From Planctomycetaceae bacterium (GTDB lineage Bacteria; Planctomycetota; Planctomycetia; Pirellulales; Pirellulaceae), in assembly GCA_007129635.1 (NCBI GenBank), contig SKVE01000372.1, forward strand, positions 1-5,067: a DNA stretch of 5,067 nt, given 5' to 3'. Below the pieces are notes generated by a model that was given only the letters and a program-made list of their open reading frames with translations, was not told the DNA's origin and did not search any database. Shown here piece after piece: positions 1 through 4,976 of this stretch. Position 1 is the first letter of the stretch. Each line of letters starts with the position of its first letter. The position numbers were made by a program, and so were the translations under genes.

Positions 1-162
1 AACAATATGGGCGTGGCTTTGAAGGACATCAAAGCGGGGCCGACCGTTGAAGGCCAGACCGCCACGCTGACCGCCTCGCTTCATCATGCGACGATGGGCG
101 GGCCGGCGGGGACCTGGACGGGTGCCCCGCCGCTTTATGCATCCGAATCGATCGACCAATAG
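1..162 (+). CDS. Possible C-terminal end of an unrecognised plus-strand protein (partial)
   Basis: The first plus-strand frame is open from the window edge for 53 codons and stops at TAG (160-162). The peptide contains the stretches VEGQTATLTA and GGPAGTWTGAPPLYA, rich in Gly, Ala and Thr, and matches no family I recognise. By my count about 74% of its codons end in G or C, which fits coding sequence in this GC-rich genome, but 53 open codons at this GC content can occur by chance. If real, the gene converges on cmr6 and the last 28 bp (135-162) are shared by both genes on opposite strands. The competing minus-strand reading (about 29 codons from ATG ATG near position 88 to the edge) has no visible ribosome binding site. 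Nothing in the peptide suggests a Cas protein. Confidence 0.35.
   Translation, partial: NNMGVALKDIKAGPTVEGQTATLTASLHHATMGGPAGTWTGAPPLYASESIDQ
104..132. terminator. GC-rich hairpin just past the cmr6 stop codon
   Basis: CGGCGGGG (104-111) pairs perfectly with CCCCGCCG (125-132) around a 13-nt loop. Inside the loop ACC (112-114) can pair with GGT (121-123), leaving G124 bulged. The structure begins two bases beyond the cmr6 TAA (135-137), where a terminator or 3' end-protecting stem would be expected. No T-run follows on either strand, so it is not a classical intrinsic terminator. It also lies inside the possible plus-strand reading frame and may simply reflect GC-rich coding sequence. Confidence 0.3.
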
Positions 163-941
163 CCGTAACCGGCCGCCGTCTTCGCGCCGACGCCGATGTG
201 TTCCAACGCGCCTTGGAGCCATTGGCAGCCTTCCTCCGCTGCCCTGCGGTCGCCGTCCAGGCTGGCGACACCGAACTGGTAGCGGCTGCGCCGGCCCAAC
301 GCCAAGAAGAAGAAGGGACTCGGACTCAGGTAACCTGCCGGCGGTCGGTCACCGTGGTAATACTCGCCGAAGATCGGGTTGACCACATCCCGGTCAATCC
401 ACGGGGGCACGACCGGCCCGCCTTCCAGGAACACCAGATTGCCGCAACCACTCTGCTCGTCCGATTGCCAGCCGAACTGGACGTCGATATGATCCGGCGA
501 CGTCTCCGCCACGTGTGTTGCGTAGACACGGGCGACCCCTTTCAAACACGACCCCGGAACCACGGGAAAGCCGAACACCGGATGCACCGTCATGCCCGTT
601 TCCAACACCGCGTTCTGGCTCAGACCCACAATCACGCGCCAATGGGGATGGGCCGTGAACGTGACCGCCTGCAATGATTCGGCTTGGTCCTGCCAGCGTT
701 GCCGATACGCCTCGAACAATTCCGGCTGGTCCTTGAAACGCGGCACCAGCACCCGGCGGTCGGCAAACTCACGTACCAATTGTATACCGCCCTTCGACGC
801 CGAATACGCGACGTAGCGATCCAGCAGCAGGCCGAAATTGTCGCAAGCCCCGCCATCGTCGGCCATCACCGTCTCGGCTGTGTCGGCCGGCAGTGGGTAG
901 GGCGTCTTCCAGGCTTTGTCGCGCGGGATGAACCATCTCAT
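135..941 (-). CDS. cmr6: Type III-B CRISPR effector RAMP subunit Cmr6
   Basis: A 268-aa RAMP protein. In known Cmr complexes Cmr6 caps the Cmr4/Cmr5 filament next to Cmr1 at the end holding the crRNA 3' region, and has no known catalysis. Visible family marks, in order: PYPLPADT (14-21), the N-terminal helix NFGLLLDRYVAY (35-46), the core RAMP strand WRVIVGL (101-107), VLETG (112-116), VHPVFGFPVVPGSCLKG (119-135), FLEGGPVVPP (171-180), DRDVVNPIFGEYY (183-195), PSPFFFLALG (207-216) and the C-terminal glycine loop GVGAKTAAGYGYW (250-262). The PGS-LKG motif and the C-terminal glycine-rich loop are the RAMP signatures. The start ATG (941-939) overlaps the cmr5 stop in an ATGA, with GGAG 8 nt upstream, which indicates translational coupling. 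The gene is intact and is the last recognisable cmr gene of the operon. Confidence 0.95.
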   Translation of the reverse strand: MRWFIPRDKAWKTPYPLPADTAETVMADDGGACDNFGLLLDRYVAYSASKGGIQLVREFADRRVLVPRFKDQPELFEAYRQRWQDQAESLQAVTFTAHPHWRVIVGLSQNAVLETGMTVHPVFGFPVVPGSCLKGVARVYATHVAETSPDHIDVQFGWQSDEQSGCGNLVFLEGGPVVPPWIDRDVVNPIFGEYYHGDRPPAGYLSPSPFFFLALGRRSRYQFGVASLDGDRRAAEEGCQWLQGALEHIGVGAKTAAGYGYWSIDSDA

Positions 942-1306
942 GCGAATTTCTCCACAAAGACCAACAGTTCGTTCAGGAACCGGTCCACCTGACGCGTGGC
1001 CAACCAGTAAACACGGCTGTCGCGTTCGGTCAGCATCGCCAGGCCGCCGGTACGTTCGTGCAGCACCTGGGCCAGGTGCTGTTCGATTTGTCGCTTCAAG
1101 ACGGTGTACGGACTGGTATCGCGGTCCTTTCCGCGTTTTTCCAGGAAGACGAGCATGTGCCCCAATCCGTGCCTGCGGATCTGAACCGGCAATTGCTTGG
1201 CGACCAGGCCATACTGCTTCAGGTTGGTGGTCTTCTGTCGGGCTTCAACGATCGCCTGTTGCGCCGCTTGCCGCGTGATTTGGTCAACTTGGGATTGCGT
1301 TGCCAT
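938..1306 (-). CDS. cmr5: Type III-B CRISPR small subunit Cmr5
   Basis: A 122-aa protein, short but within the usual Cmr5 size range, predicted to be almost entirely alpha-helical. In known complexes Cmr5 copies stack beside the Cmr4 backbone and line the path of the bound target RNA; the protein is not catalytic. Recognisable parts are the N-terminal helix with LKQYGLVAKQLPVQIRRHGL (29-48), the FLEKRGK element (54-60), YTVLKRQIEQHLAQVL (67-82) and the C-terminal RVYWLATRQVDRFLNELLVF (98-117) ending in KFA. This pattern of a Tyr-x-x-aromatic helix and a terminal Phe-Ala is typical of Cmr5. The start ATG (1306-1304) follows GGAG with a 6-nt spacer and lies 15 bp after the cmr4 stop. The gene's stop overlaps the cmr6 start. 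Family identity rests on these motifs plus position between cmr4 and cmr6. Confidence 0.9.
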   Translation of the reverse strand: MATQSQVDQITRQAAQQAIVEARQKTTNLKQYGLVAKQLPVQIRRHGLGHMLVFLEKRGKDRDTSPYTVLKRQIEQHLAQVLHERTGGLAMLTERDSRVYWLATRQVDRFLNELLVFVEKFA

Positions 1307-1321
1307 TTTGTTCTCCAGTCG

Positions 1322-2200
1322 CTAAATCCAAACCCAGCGCACCAGCCCGCCGCCCAGCGTGCGGTTCGCCCCGATTTGCAATCGTTCGATCTCCAACTGC
1401 TTCAGCCAACTTACGCCGCTCACCGCCACCGGCGGCACATGGCCTCGGTCCTCTGCGGAAACGAAGCCGCTAAGCAGCGTTTCCGAAGGCAGGGATTCTT
1501 GGGTCCACATCGCTCCGTCCAAGGCCGTACCCGTCGCCGGGTCGATGGCGACACGCTGGACCACCGCGGTCCGGTGGCGAAGGAAGAACGCAAACACGTC
1601 GTCCGGCACCAGCACCACGCCGCTCGAAAACCGCTCGCGCCAAAAACCATACGCAGGCTCCCGAGGCAGCGAGATCTTCGCCAACCACTCATTGAATCGC
1701 CGCATCGCGTCATGCTGTCGGACGGGAAAAGTGAATTCCTCGATAACCAACGTCCCGCGGTTGGTCAGCATCGGGCAGCCCGGAGCAACCACGGCCTCGA
1801 ATTCTCCGGGCGGGGCGACCGGGGGCGGATCGACCGCTAAGCGATGCTTCTCCGCTTGAGTCAACCAGGACCCCACGGCGGAACTGCAGGTGATCCATGC
1901 GAAAACCCCTTGATACGTCCTGACCGGAAACAGCAACGGACGCATCGGGCTGAACGACAAGACGCCGACTAGGGGACTTTCGCTGCCGGGCGGCGATCCG
2001 AAAGCCCACACAACCTGGTCCTTGTCGCACCGGCGCCGGACCGCGGCCACCAGGCTGCCGCGCACCGAACTTTCGGGTACGAGCGGCAGGCCGTCTTCGT
2101 CGCGTTGAAGCGGTAGATCGATCGCTCGACCCGGTTCCCCGGTACCGACGTGCAGCGATGTTTCCACGTATAAAAAAACTCCAGCCGCAGCACTGGGCAT
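1322..2200 (-). CDS. cmr4: Type III-B CRISPR backbone RAMP subunit and target RNA nuclease Cmr4
   Basis: A 292-aa RAMP protein, the usual Cmr4 length. Several copies form the filament that holds the crRNA, and each cuts the bound target RNA at about 6-nt intervals. Motifs in order: LHVGTG (16-21), AIDLPLQR (26-33), VPESSVRGSL (41-50), WAFGSP (65-70), the strand block around LSFSPMRPLLFPVRTYQGVF (81-100), VPDDVFAFFL (198-207), ESLPSETLL (235-243) and the C-terminal loop QIGANRTLGGGLVRW (275-289). D28 in AIDLPLQR aligns by context with the catalytic aspartate of characterised Cmr4 (D26 in Pyrococcus furiosus), so the nuclease should be active. I chose ATG 2200-2198 because AAGGAGA lies 6 nt upstream and the usual short N-terminus is retained. 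A GTG at 2230 overlapping the cmr1 stop would add ten basic residues unlike the family. Gap to cmr1 is 26 bp. Confidence 0.95.
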   Translation of the reverse strand: MPSAAAGVFLYVETSLHVGTGEPGRAIDLPLQRDEDGLPLVPESSVRGSLVAAVRRRCDKDQVVWAFGSPPGSESPLVGVLSFSPMRPLLFPVRTYQGVFAWITCSSAVGSWLTQAEKHRLAVDPPPVAPPGEFEAVVAPGCPMLTNRGTLVIEEFTFPVRQHDAMRRFNEWLAKISLPREPAYGFWRERFSSGVVLVPDDVFAFFLRHRTAVVQRVAIDPATGTALDGAMWTQESLPSETLLSGFVSAEDRGHVPPVAVSGVSWLKQLEIERLQIGANRTLGGGLVRWVWI

Positions 2201-2206
2201 GATCTT

Positions 2207-2213
2207 TCTCCTT
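2207..2213 (-). promoter_or_regulatory. Ribosome binding site that sets the cmr4 start
   Basis: On the minus strand AAGGAGA stands 6 nt before the ATG at 2200-2198. It favours this start over the upstream GTG at 2230-2228, which overlaps the cmr1 stop as GTGA. Confidence 0.75.
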
Positions 2214-2226
2214 CGTGTCGTGAGCT

Positions 2227-3453
2227 TCACACCATCTCGACGGGCGTCAAACTGGTCCCTTCTTCTCTGACGAAGTCAAACCAGTCATCGATCAACAGAT
2301 GGTTTTCCGGTGCATCAACCGATACCGGTCGAACGGAACGATCTTGAGGCTTCACGCTTATCTGGCGATCGGGCAAGAACCGCGAGCGAAACAACTGCAT
2401 GGTCACGGCGTACCGTTGCGGCTCGCAGGCCAGCGGCACAACCCTCACGATCAGCGGCGAAGCCCGAGTCAAACCACGCTGGGGCGCGACGGTTGCGCTC
2501 GCCCTCCGCCGCGCGTCTCTGTCCGGCACGCCTTTCGCCGTCAGTTCTTCGAAAATCGACTTGAAAAAGAACACCATAGGCAAGCCCAAGATGGCTCGCT
2601 GAATCCGCTGGGCCGTCATGCGGCCGCGAGTCAGCAATTCGGCGATCGCGCCGGCGTCGCTGACGTGCGAACGGCGGAATTCCTGAAGCTGCCGCCCGCT
2701 CCAATCCAACGCTTCCCACCAGGTAGGAAATGTCCTGTCCGCAACGAAAATCTGAGAAACATCCGGGTGCAAAACGTCGAAGCTGGTGACCGTTGCAGGC
2801 GCGGACGTCTGCCATGGCACGGATCGGCGGATCGTTTTCAAGCCGTCAGCCAGCTCCGCCGCCAGTTGATCGGGCTCGGCCGCCCGGCTTACCGGCGAAG
2901 GCACTGACCCGGGCCAGCCGACAGGCTGTTCGGCGGCCCGTAATACCCCGCCGCTACGGCGGGCCCGCGCACCCACGCCACCCAACCTCAACAACAACCA
3001 CAAGGCGGACGCAGCGTAATGAAAGGACCGTTCGACACTGATCGCTTCGCCTCCCACCTCCACGTCGGGAAAGTCCCATGCCCGGCTGTGAAATTGCATC
3101 TGGCAGGTCTGGCCCGGCAAGATGGCGTCCCGCTTGCGCTGGTAGGTGGACCAGAACATGTAGCAGGCTCCGGGAAAGTCTTCGGCCGACAACGTGGCGG
3201 GACCGGTTTCCGGCGAGCCGTCAAGGCGGACGACAATCGGCGAAGCCCGCGTGACATTGCCAAAGACAGCTCCTTCCGCCTCGCGCAGCAAAGGCAGGTC
3301 TTCGCCTAACGTCCCTCCCAACAACGCCCGCAGCCAGTAGCGCAGGCAGCCACGTACCGACGGCGGCCGTAATTCCGGCTGCAACGCGGCCCCGCCCATC
3401 CAAGTGGGCGTGACGGTTTCGAGCGGCACGAAAACCCGTTTCAATTCCTTCAT
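2227..3453 (-). CDS. cmr1: Type III-B CRISPR effector RAMP subunit Cmr1
   Basis: A 408-aa protein with two RAMP halves. In known complexes Cmr1 sits next to Cmr6 at the crRNA 3' end and is needed for stable target RNA capture. The N-terminal half shows VTPTWMGGA (14-22), PELRPPSVRGCLRYWLRALL (26-45) and VFGNVTRASPIVVRL (63-77); later come SALWLLLRLGGVGARARRSG (149-168), the Cmr1 version of the glycine- and arginine-rich loop. The C-terminal half shows ILGLPMVFFF (288-297), RASPLIVRVVPL (329-340) and LFRSRFLP (354-361). The ATG at 3453-3451 is chosen for its strong Shine-Dalgarno sequence and because MKELKRVFVPLE is the normal N-terminus; an in-frame ATG at 3504 would add 17 unrelated residues. 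It is the first gene of the operon. Unlike the archaeal reference order, it is followed directly by cmr4, without cmr2 and cmr3. Confidence 0.95.
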   Translation of the reverse strand: MKELKRVFVPLETVTPTWMGGAALQPELRPPSVRGCLRYWLRALLGGTLGEDLPLLREAEGAVFGNVTRASPIVVRLDGSPETGPATLSAEDFPGACYMFWSTYQRKRDAILPGQTCQMQFHSRAWDFPDVEVGGEAISVERSFHYAASALWLLLRLGGVGARARRSGGVLRAAEQPVGWPGSVPSPVSRAAEPDQLAAELADGLKTIRRSVPWQTSAPATVTSFDVLHPDVSQIFVADRTFPTWWEALDWSGRQLQEFRRSHVSDAGAIAELLTRGRMTAQRIQRAILGLPMVFFFKSIFEELTAKGVPDRDARRRASATVAPQRGLTRASPLIVRVVPLACEPQRYAVTMQLFRSRFLPDRQISVKPQDRSVRPVSVDAPENHLLIDDWFDFVREEGTSLTPVEMV

Positions 3454-3460
3454 GTGGCGG

Positions 3461-3467
3461 TCCTCCC
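3461..3467 (-). promoter_or_regulatory. Strong ribosome binding site of cmr1
   Basis: On the minus strand GGGAGGA lies 7 nt before the ATG at 3453-3451. It decides in favour of the shorter 408-aa Cmr1 over the 17-residue longer reading from 3504. Confidence 0.8.
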
Positions 3468-3548
3468 AAGTGGCTGGGTATCCTGCCGTAGCGTCTGAAA
3501 CCATTCAATTACAGCACTGCGACCAGAAGTCCCAGTCGTTCTGCTCCT

Positions 3549-3578
3549 ATTGTGCCAGCGGCCCGTCACCTTTCGCAA
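3549..3578 (-). promoter_or_regulatory. Candidate sigma70-type promoter for the cmr operon
   Basis: Reading the minus strand, TTGCGA (3578-3573) and CACAAT (3554-3549) are separated by 18 bp, about 95 bp upstream of the cmr1 ATG. An alternative nearer the gene is the extended -10-like TGCTGTAAT (3516-3508), which lacks a good -35. Both are weak matches to the consensus, planctomycete promoters are poorly defined, and such matches are common by chance. Confidence 0.18.
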
Positions 3579-3817
3579 GCCCCTGCGACTGTTCAATTTC
3601 TGCGTACGACTTGATTTCCTCCAACCGATTGCTGCCGGATCTCGGCCAGGCGGCTACAGGCACGACTTGGTACCTGAATCCTCGTCCGTTGTTGCCACCG
3701 ATTGTCGGGGGCCGTACACTGGCGGCCTTCCAGCCGTATGTCCGCGAGGGTCCCGTGGTTTGATCCCGTACTGTTTGGACCGGTGCGGCACGGTGTTTTC
3801 CCAATCGAGGACTCGCC

Positions 3818-4219
3818 ATGATCGACGACCAGAAAGAAGCTGCCCAGCTACTGCAAGATATGCAGGAACAACTGCCAATCCGCGTTCGACCTACTCGGCA
3901 GCTTTCGGAGACGCTGAAACGCAGTGGTACGGAGCTTAGATCCGACGAGGAGATGCAGATCGAGTCATTGCTCTATCTGGGTGACGAGGGTGGAATCGCC
4001 TGCGGCCTCAAGTGGCCGGGAGCCGACAAGAATGCCGTCGTCGTGTCATTGACGCATGTTCGAGTCGATAACGGCCATCCCCTCGCTGCGCGGATCGAGA
4101 CGTATCAATCGACGCGATCAATGAAGATCGCCATGATGAACAGCGCTGGCGGTCCGTCACGAGGTGGTGTGAAGCCCAGCGAGGCGCGGTCCAAACGCCG
4201 CGGCAGGCGTCGTCGTTAG
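3818..4219 (+). CDS. Hypothetical protein, planctomycete-type small family with Arg-rich tail
   Basis: A 133-aa soluble protein of unknown function. The start ATG has GAGG 7 nt upstream (3807-3810). Residues 1-20 form a charged helix. The core holds MQIESLLYLGDEGGIACGLK (46-65), the strand NAVVVSLTHVRV (72-83) and HPLAARIETYQSTR (87-100). The combination of a GDEGGI-type turn, a V-SLTH-RV strand and an HPLA-x-x-I-x-x-Y-Q segment resembles small uncharacterised proteins I associate with planctomycete genomes. This is recollection, not a search result. The last eleven residues (123-133) include eight Arg or Lys and could bind nucleic acid or be a disordered tail. The gene is divergent from cmr1 and the first of several short plus-strand genes. 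I see no nuclease, CARF or HEPN motif, and no evidence of a CRISPR role beyond adjacency. Confidence 0.8.
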   Translation: MIDDQKEAAQLLQDMQEQLPIRVRPTRQLSETLKRSGTELRSDEEMQIESLLYLGDEGGIACGLKWPGADKNAVVVSLTHVRVDNGHPLAARIETYQSTRSMKIAMMNSAGGPSRGGVKPSEARSKRRGRRRR

Positions 4220-4342
4220 ACGCAGTCGGGTCCATGACGATCGTGTGGACGGTACGTCGCCGCGTGCCATGTCGCGATTTCCGCCCGCGAACCCGACACG
4301 TGCCAAAGTGTGACCACGTGGGCGGGAGATGGTGGCGGCATG

Positions 4343-4362
4343 GCCATCATCTGTCTGATGGC
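4343..4362. terminator. Short perfect hairpin, possible terminator without T-run
   Basis: GCCATCA (4343-4349) and TGATGGC (4356-4362) form a 7-bp perfect stem with a 6-nt loop, about 125 bp past the stop of the 133-aa gene. No T-run follows, so intrinsic termination is doubtful. It could instead be an operator or a structured leader element. Confidence 0.25.
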
Positions 4363-4412
4363 AGTCCGTGGGGCGACGCTGACAGACGGTGCCCGCACCG
4401 ATACCTGCGGTC

Positions 4413-4571
4413 ATGCCCCCAGAACCACGGAATCCCCAAGAATCTCCTCGATTTCTCGTCTTATTGGACCAACCGTGTCAGCACGACGGCGATGATTCCC
4501 CTGGCGGCAAGATTCAACCGCCTGTCACCCTGGAAGAAAGGTCGTCCGATGATCGACATCCTGCTGATTAG
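4413..4571 (+). CDS. Uncertain 52-aa hypothetical reading frame
   Basis: From ATG 4413 the frame reads 52 codons to TAG 4569-4571. The product is acidic, Pro-rich and soluble, with PRFLVLLDQPCQHDGDD (11-27) giving one possible beta strand and an acidic loop. The frame continues upstream to a GTG at 4389. No Shine-Dalgarno sequence is visible at either start, and the third-position composition is mixed. It overlaps the membrane-peptide gene by 23 bp in another frame, an arrangement that could couple translation. I do not recognise the family. It may be spurious. Confidence 0.3.
   Translation: MPPEPRNPQESPRFLVLLDQPCQHDGDDSPGGKIQPPVTLEERSSDDRHPAD
4536..4541 (+). promoter_or_regulatory. Ribosome binding site for the small membrane peptide
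   Basis: GAAAGG lies 7 nt before the ATG at 4549. It supports this start over the in-frame ATG at 4492, which has no comparable site. Confidence 0.5.
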
Positions 4572-4641
4572 CACCACCGTGTTTGTTTTTGCCGTTGTGC
4601 TGATGATCTTTCCGCCGCCGACCGCAACCTCCAGCCACTAA
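4549..4641 (+). CDS. Small single-span membrane peptide (30 aa)
   Basis: A 30-codon gene ending at TAA 4639-4641. Residues 3-22 (from DILLIS through LMIF) form one continuous hydrophobic segment long enough to cross the membrane, followed by PPP and a short polar tail, TATSSH. A ribosome binding site precedes ATG 4549. An alternative in-frame ATG at 4492 would give a 49-aa form with a basic N-terminal part (RFNRLSPWKKGRP) ahead of the same helix, which would orient the N-terminus to the cytoplasm. The next gene starts 15 bp downstream, so the two are probably co-transcribed. Such peptides are often overlooked; function is unknown and no family is recognised. Any part in CRISPR defence would be speculation. 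Confidence 0.55.
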   Translation: MIDILLISTTVFVFAVVLMIFPPPTATSSH

Positions 4642-4656
4642 GAAGGGAAACCGCAC

Positions 4657-4938
4657 ATGCCCAAGTTCTACGTCCAATCCGGTCCTGTCCGCCTGATCTT
4701 TAATGCTGCCAATGCCGAGCAAGCCGCCGTCATGGCCTTCCAGTGGATCTGCGACCAACAGGCAGAGATCGAAGCCGTGTCGCCACTGGATCATATATTG
4801 ATTGCCGAACAGCGCGGCTGGCAACTGGCGGACGAGGTGGCCGTGCACGAGCAGGGGTTCGATCGGCGGGACGACCAGGTGTTCCAGACGCGGGATGTCT
4901 TCGACGCTTGGCTGCGGTGGCCGGTGCCGGTGGTGTGA
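4657..4938 (+). CDS. Hypothetical protein, planctomycete-type 90-aa family
   Basis: A 93-aa soluble protein. ATG 4657 has AAGGG (4643-4647) upstream with a 9-nt spacer. The N-terminus MPKFYVQSGPVRLIF (1-15) looks like two beta strands, followed by the helix NAEQAAVMAFQWICDQQ (19-35) and then IAEQRGWQLADEVAVHEQGF (49-68) and VFQTRDVFDAWL (75-86). The order of FYVQSGPVRLI, AEQAA-x-x-A-x-QW, ERGWQL-like and HEQGF segments matches a small uncharacterised family that I recall as widespread in planctomycetes; a search would be needed to confirm. Codon use is GC3-rich and regular, so the gene is very likely real. It follows the membrane peptide by 15 bp and converges with the truncated frame at the right edge. 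Function is unknown. Confidence 0.85.
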   Translation: MPKFYVQSGPVRLIFNAANAEQAAVMAFQWICDQQAEIEAVSPLDHILIAEQRGWQLADEVAVHEQGFDRRDDQVFQTRDVFDAWLRWPVPVV

Positions 4939-4976
4939 GGTGGGTGGTTCACGCAGAGCGGGCCGCCGCGTAACGG

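Larger units (their letters stand above)
3454..3817. other. Divergent intergenic region between cmr1 and the small-gene run
   Basis: This 364-bp stretch separates the leftward cmr operon from the rightward gene at 3818 and should contain promoters for both. No gene is convincing. A plus-strand frame ending at TGA 3761-3763 has GC-rich third positions over its last 50 or so codons (from about 3611; includes TTWYLNPRPLLPPIVGGR) but no start with a ribosome binding site. It could be the remnant of an older gene. A minus-strand frame of 90 codons (3547-3819) runs antisense to it, uses many codons such as CGA, AGA, GTA and GGA, has no Shine-Dalgarno sequence, and looks like chance. I see no CRISPR-like direct repeats, tRNA or clear terminator here. 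Confidence 0.5.
4220..4548. other. Mostly non-coding stretch with inverted repeats before the small membrane gene
   Basis: About 330 bp follow the stop of the 133-aa gene without a convincing full-length gene. Frames open across it on both strands have low-complexity, Arg/His/Pro-rich translations typical of antisense or out-of-frame reading in GC-rich DNA. It contains a perfect hairpin at 4343-4362, an 8-bp palindrome CCACGTGG at 4314-4321 and a second CACGTG at 4297-4302. CCGCCC (4281-4286) could pair with GGGCGG (4320-4325). The 3' part overlaps the uncertain frame at 4413-4571. The promoter of the downstream small genes may lie here, but I cannot place it. Confidence 0.45.

Noticed and set aside
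1..90. Start of a next cmr or cas gene on the minus strand after cmr6
   Set aside because: A frame beginning with two ATG codons near position 88 runs to the edge, but it lacks a ribosome binding site and its 29 residues show no Cas10, Cmr3 or Cas6 motif.
1058..1859. Long plus-strand open frames opposite cmr4 and cmr5
   Set aside because: They are antisense to genes with clear RAMP and Cmr5 motifs; their translations are rich in Arg, His and Pro, as expected for shadow frames in GC-rich DNA.
2299..2907. 202-codon plus-strand frame opposite cmr1
   Set aside because: Antisense shadow of intact cmr1; composition is low-complexity Arg/Pro with no recognisable motif.
3543..3558. Sigma54-like TGGCAC element on the minus strand upstream of cmr1
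   Set aside because: TGGCAC is present but the required GC-containing -12 element (TTGC) at the right spacing is not; GAGCA stands there instead.
4157..4414. Minus-strand frames opposite the end of the 133-aa gene
   Set aside because: No ribosome binding site, odd composition, and they run antisense to a better supported gene.
4234..4548. Extending the membrane peptide upstream into a 135-aa protein
   Set aside because: The added residues are Arg/His/Trp-rich and low in coding character, with no ribosome binding site at 4234; a good site precedes 4549.
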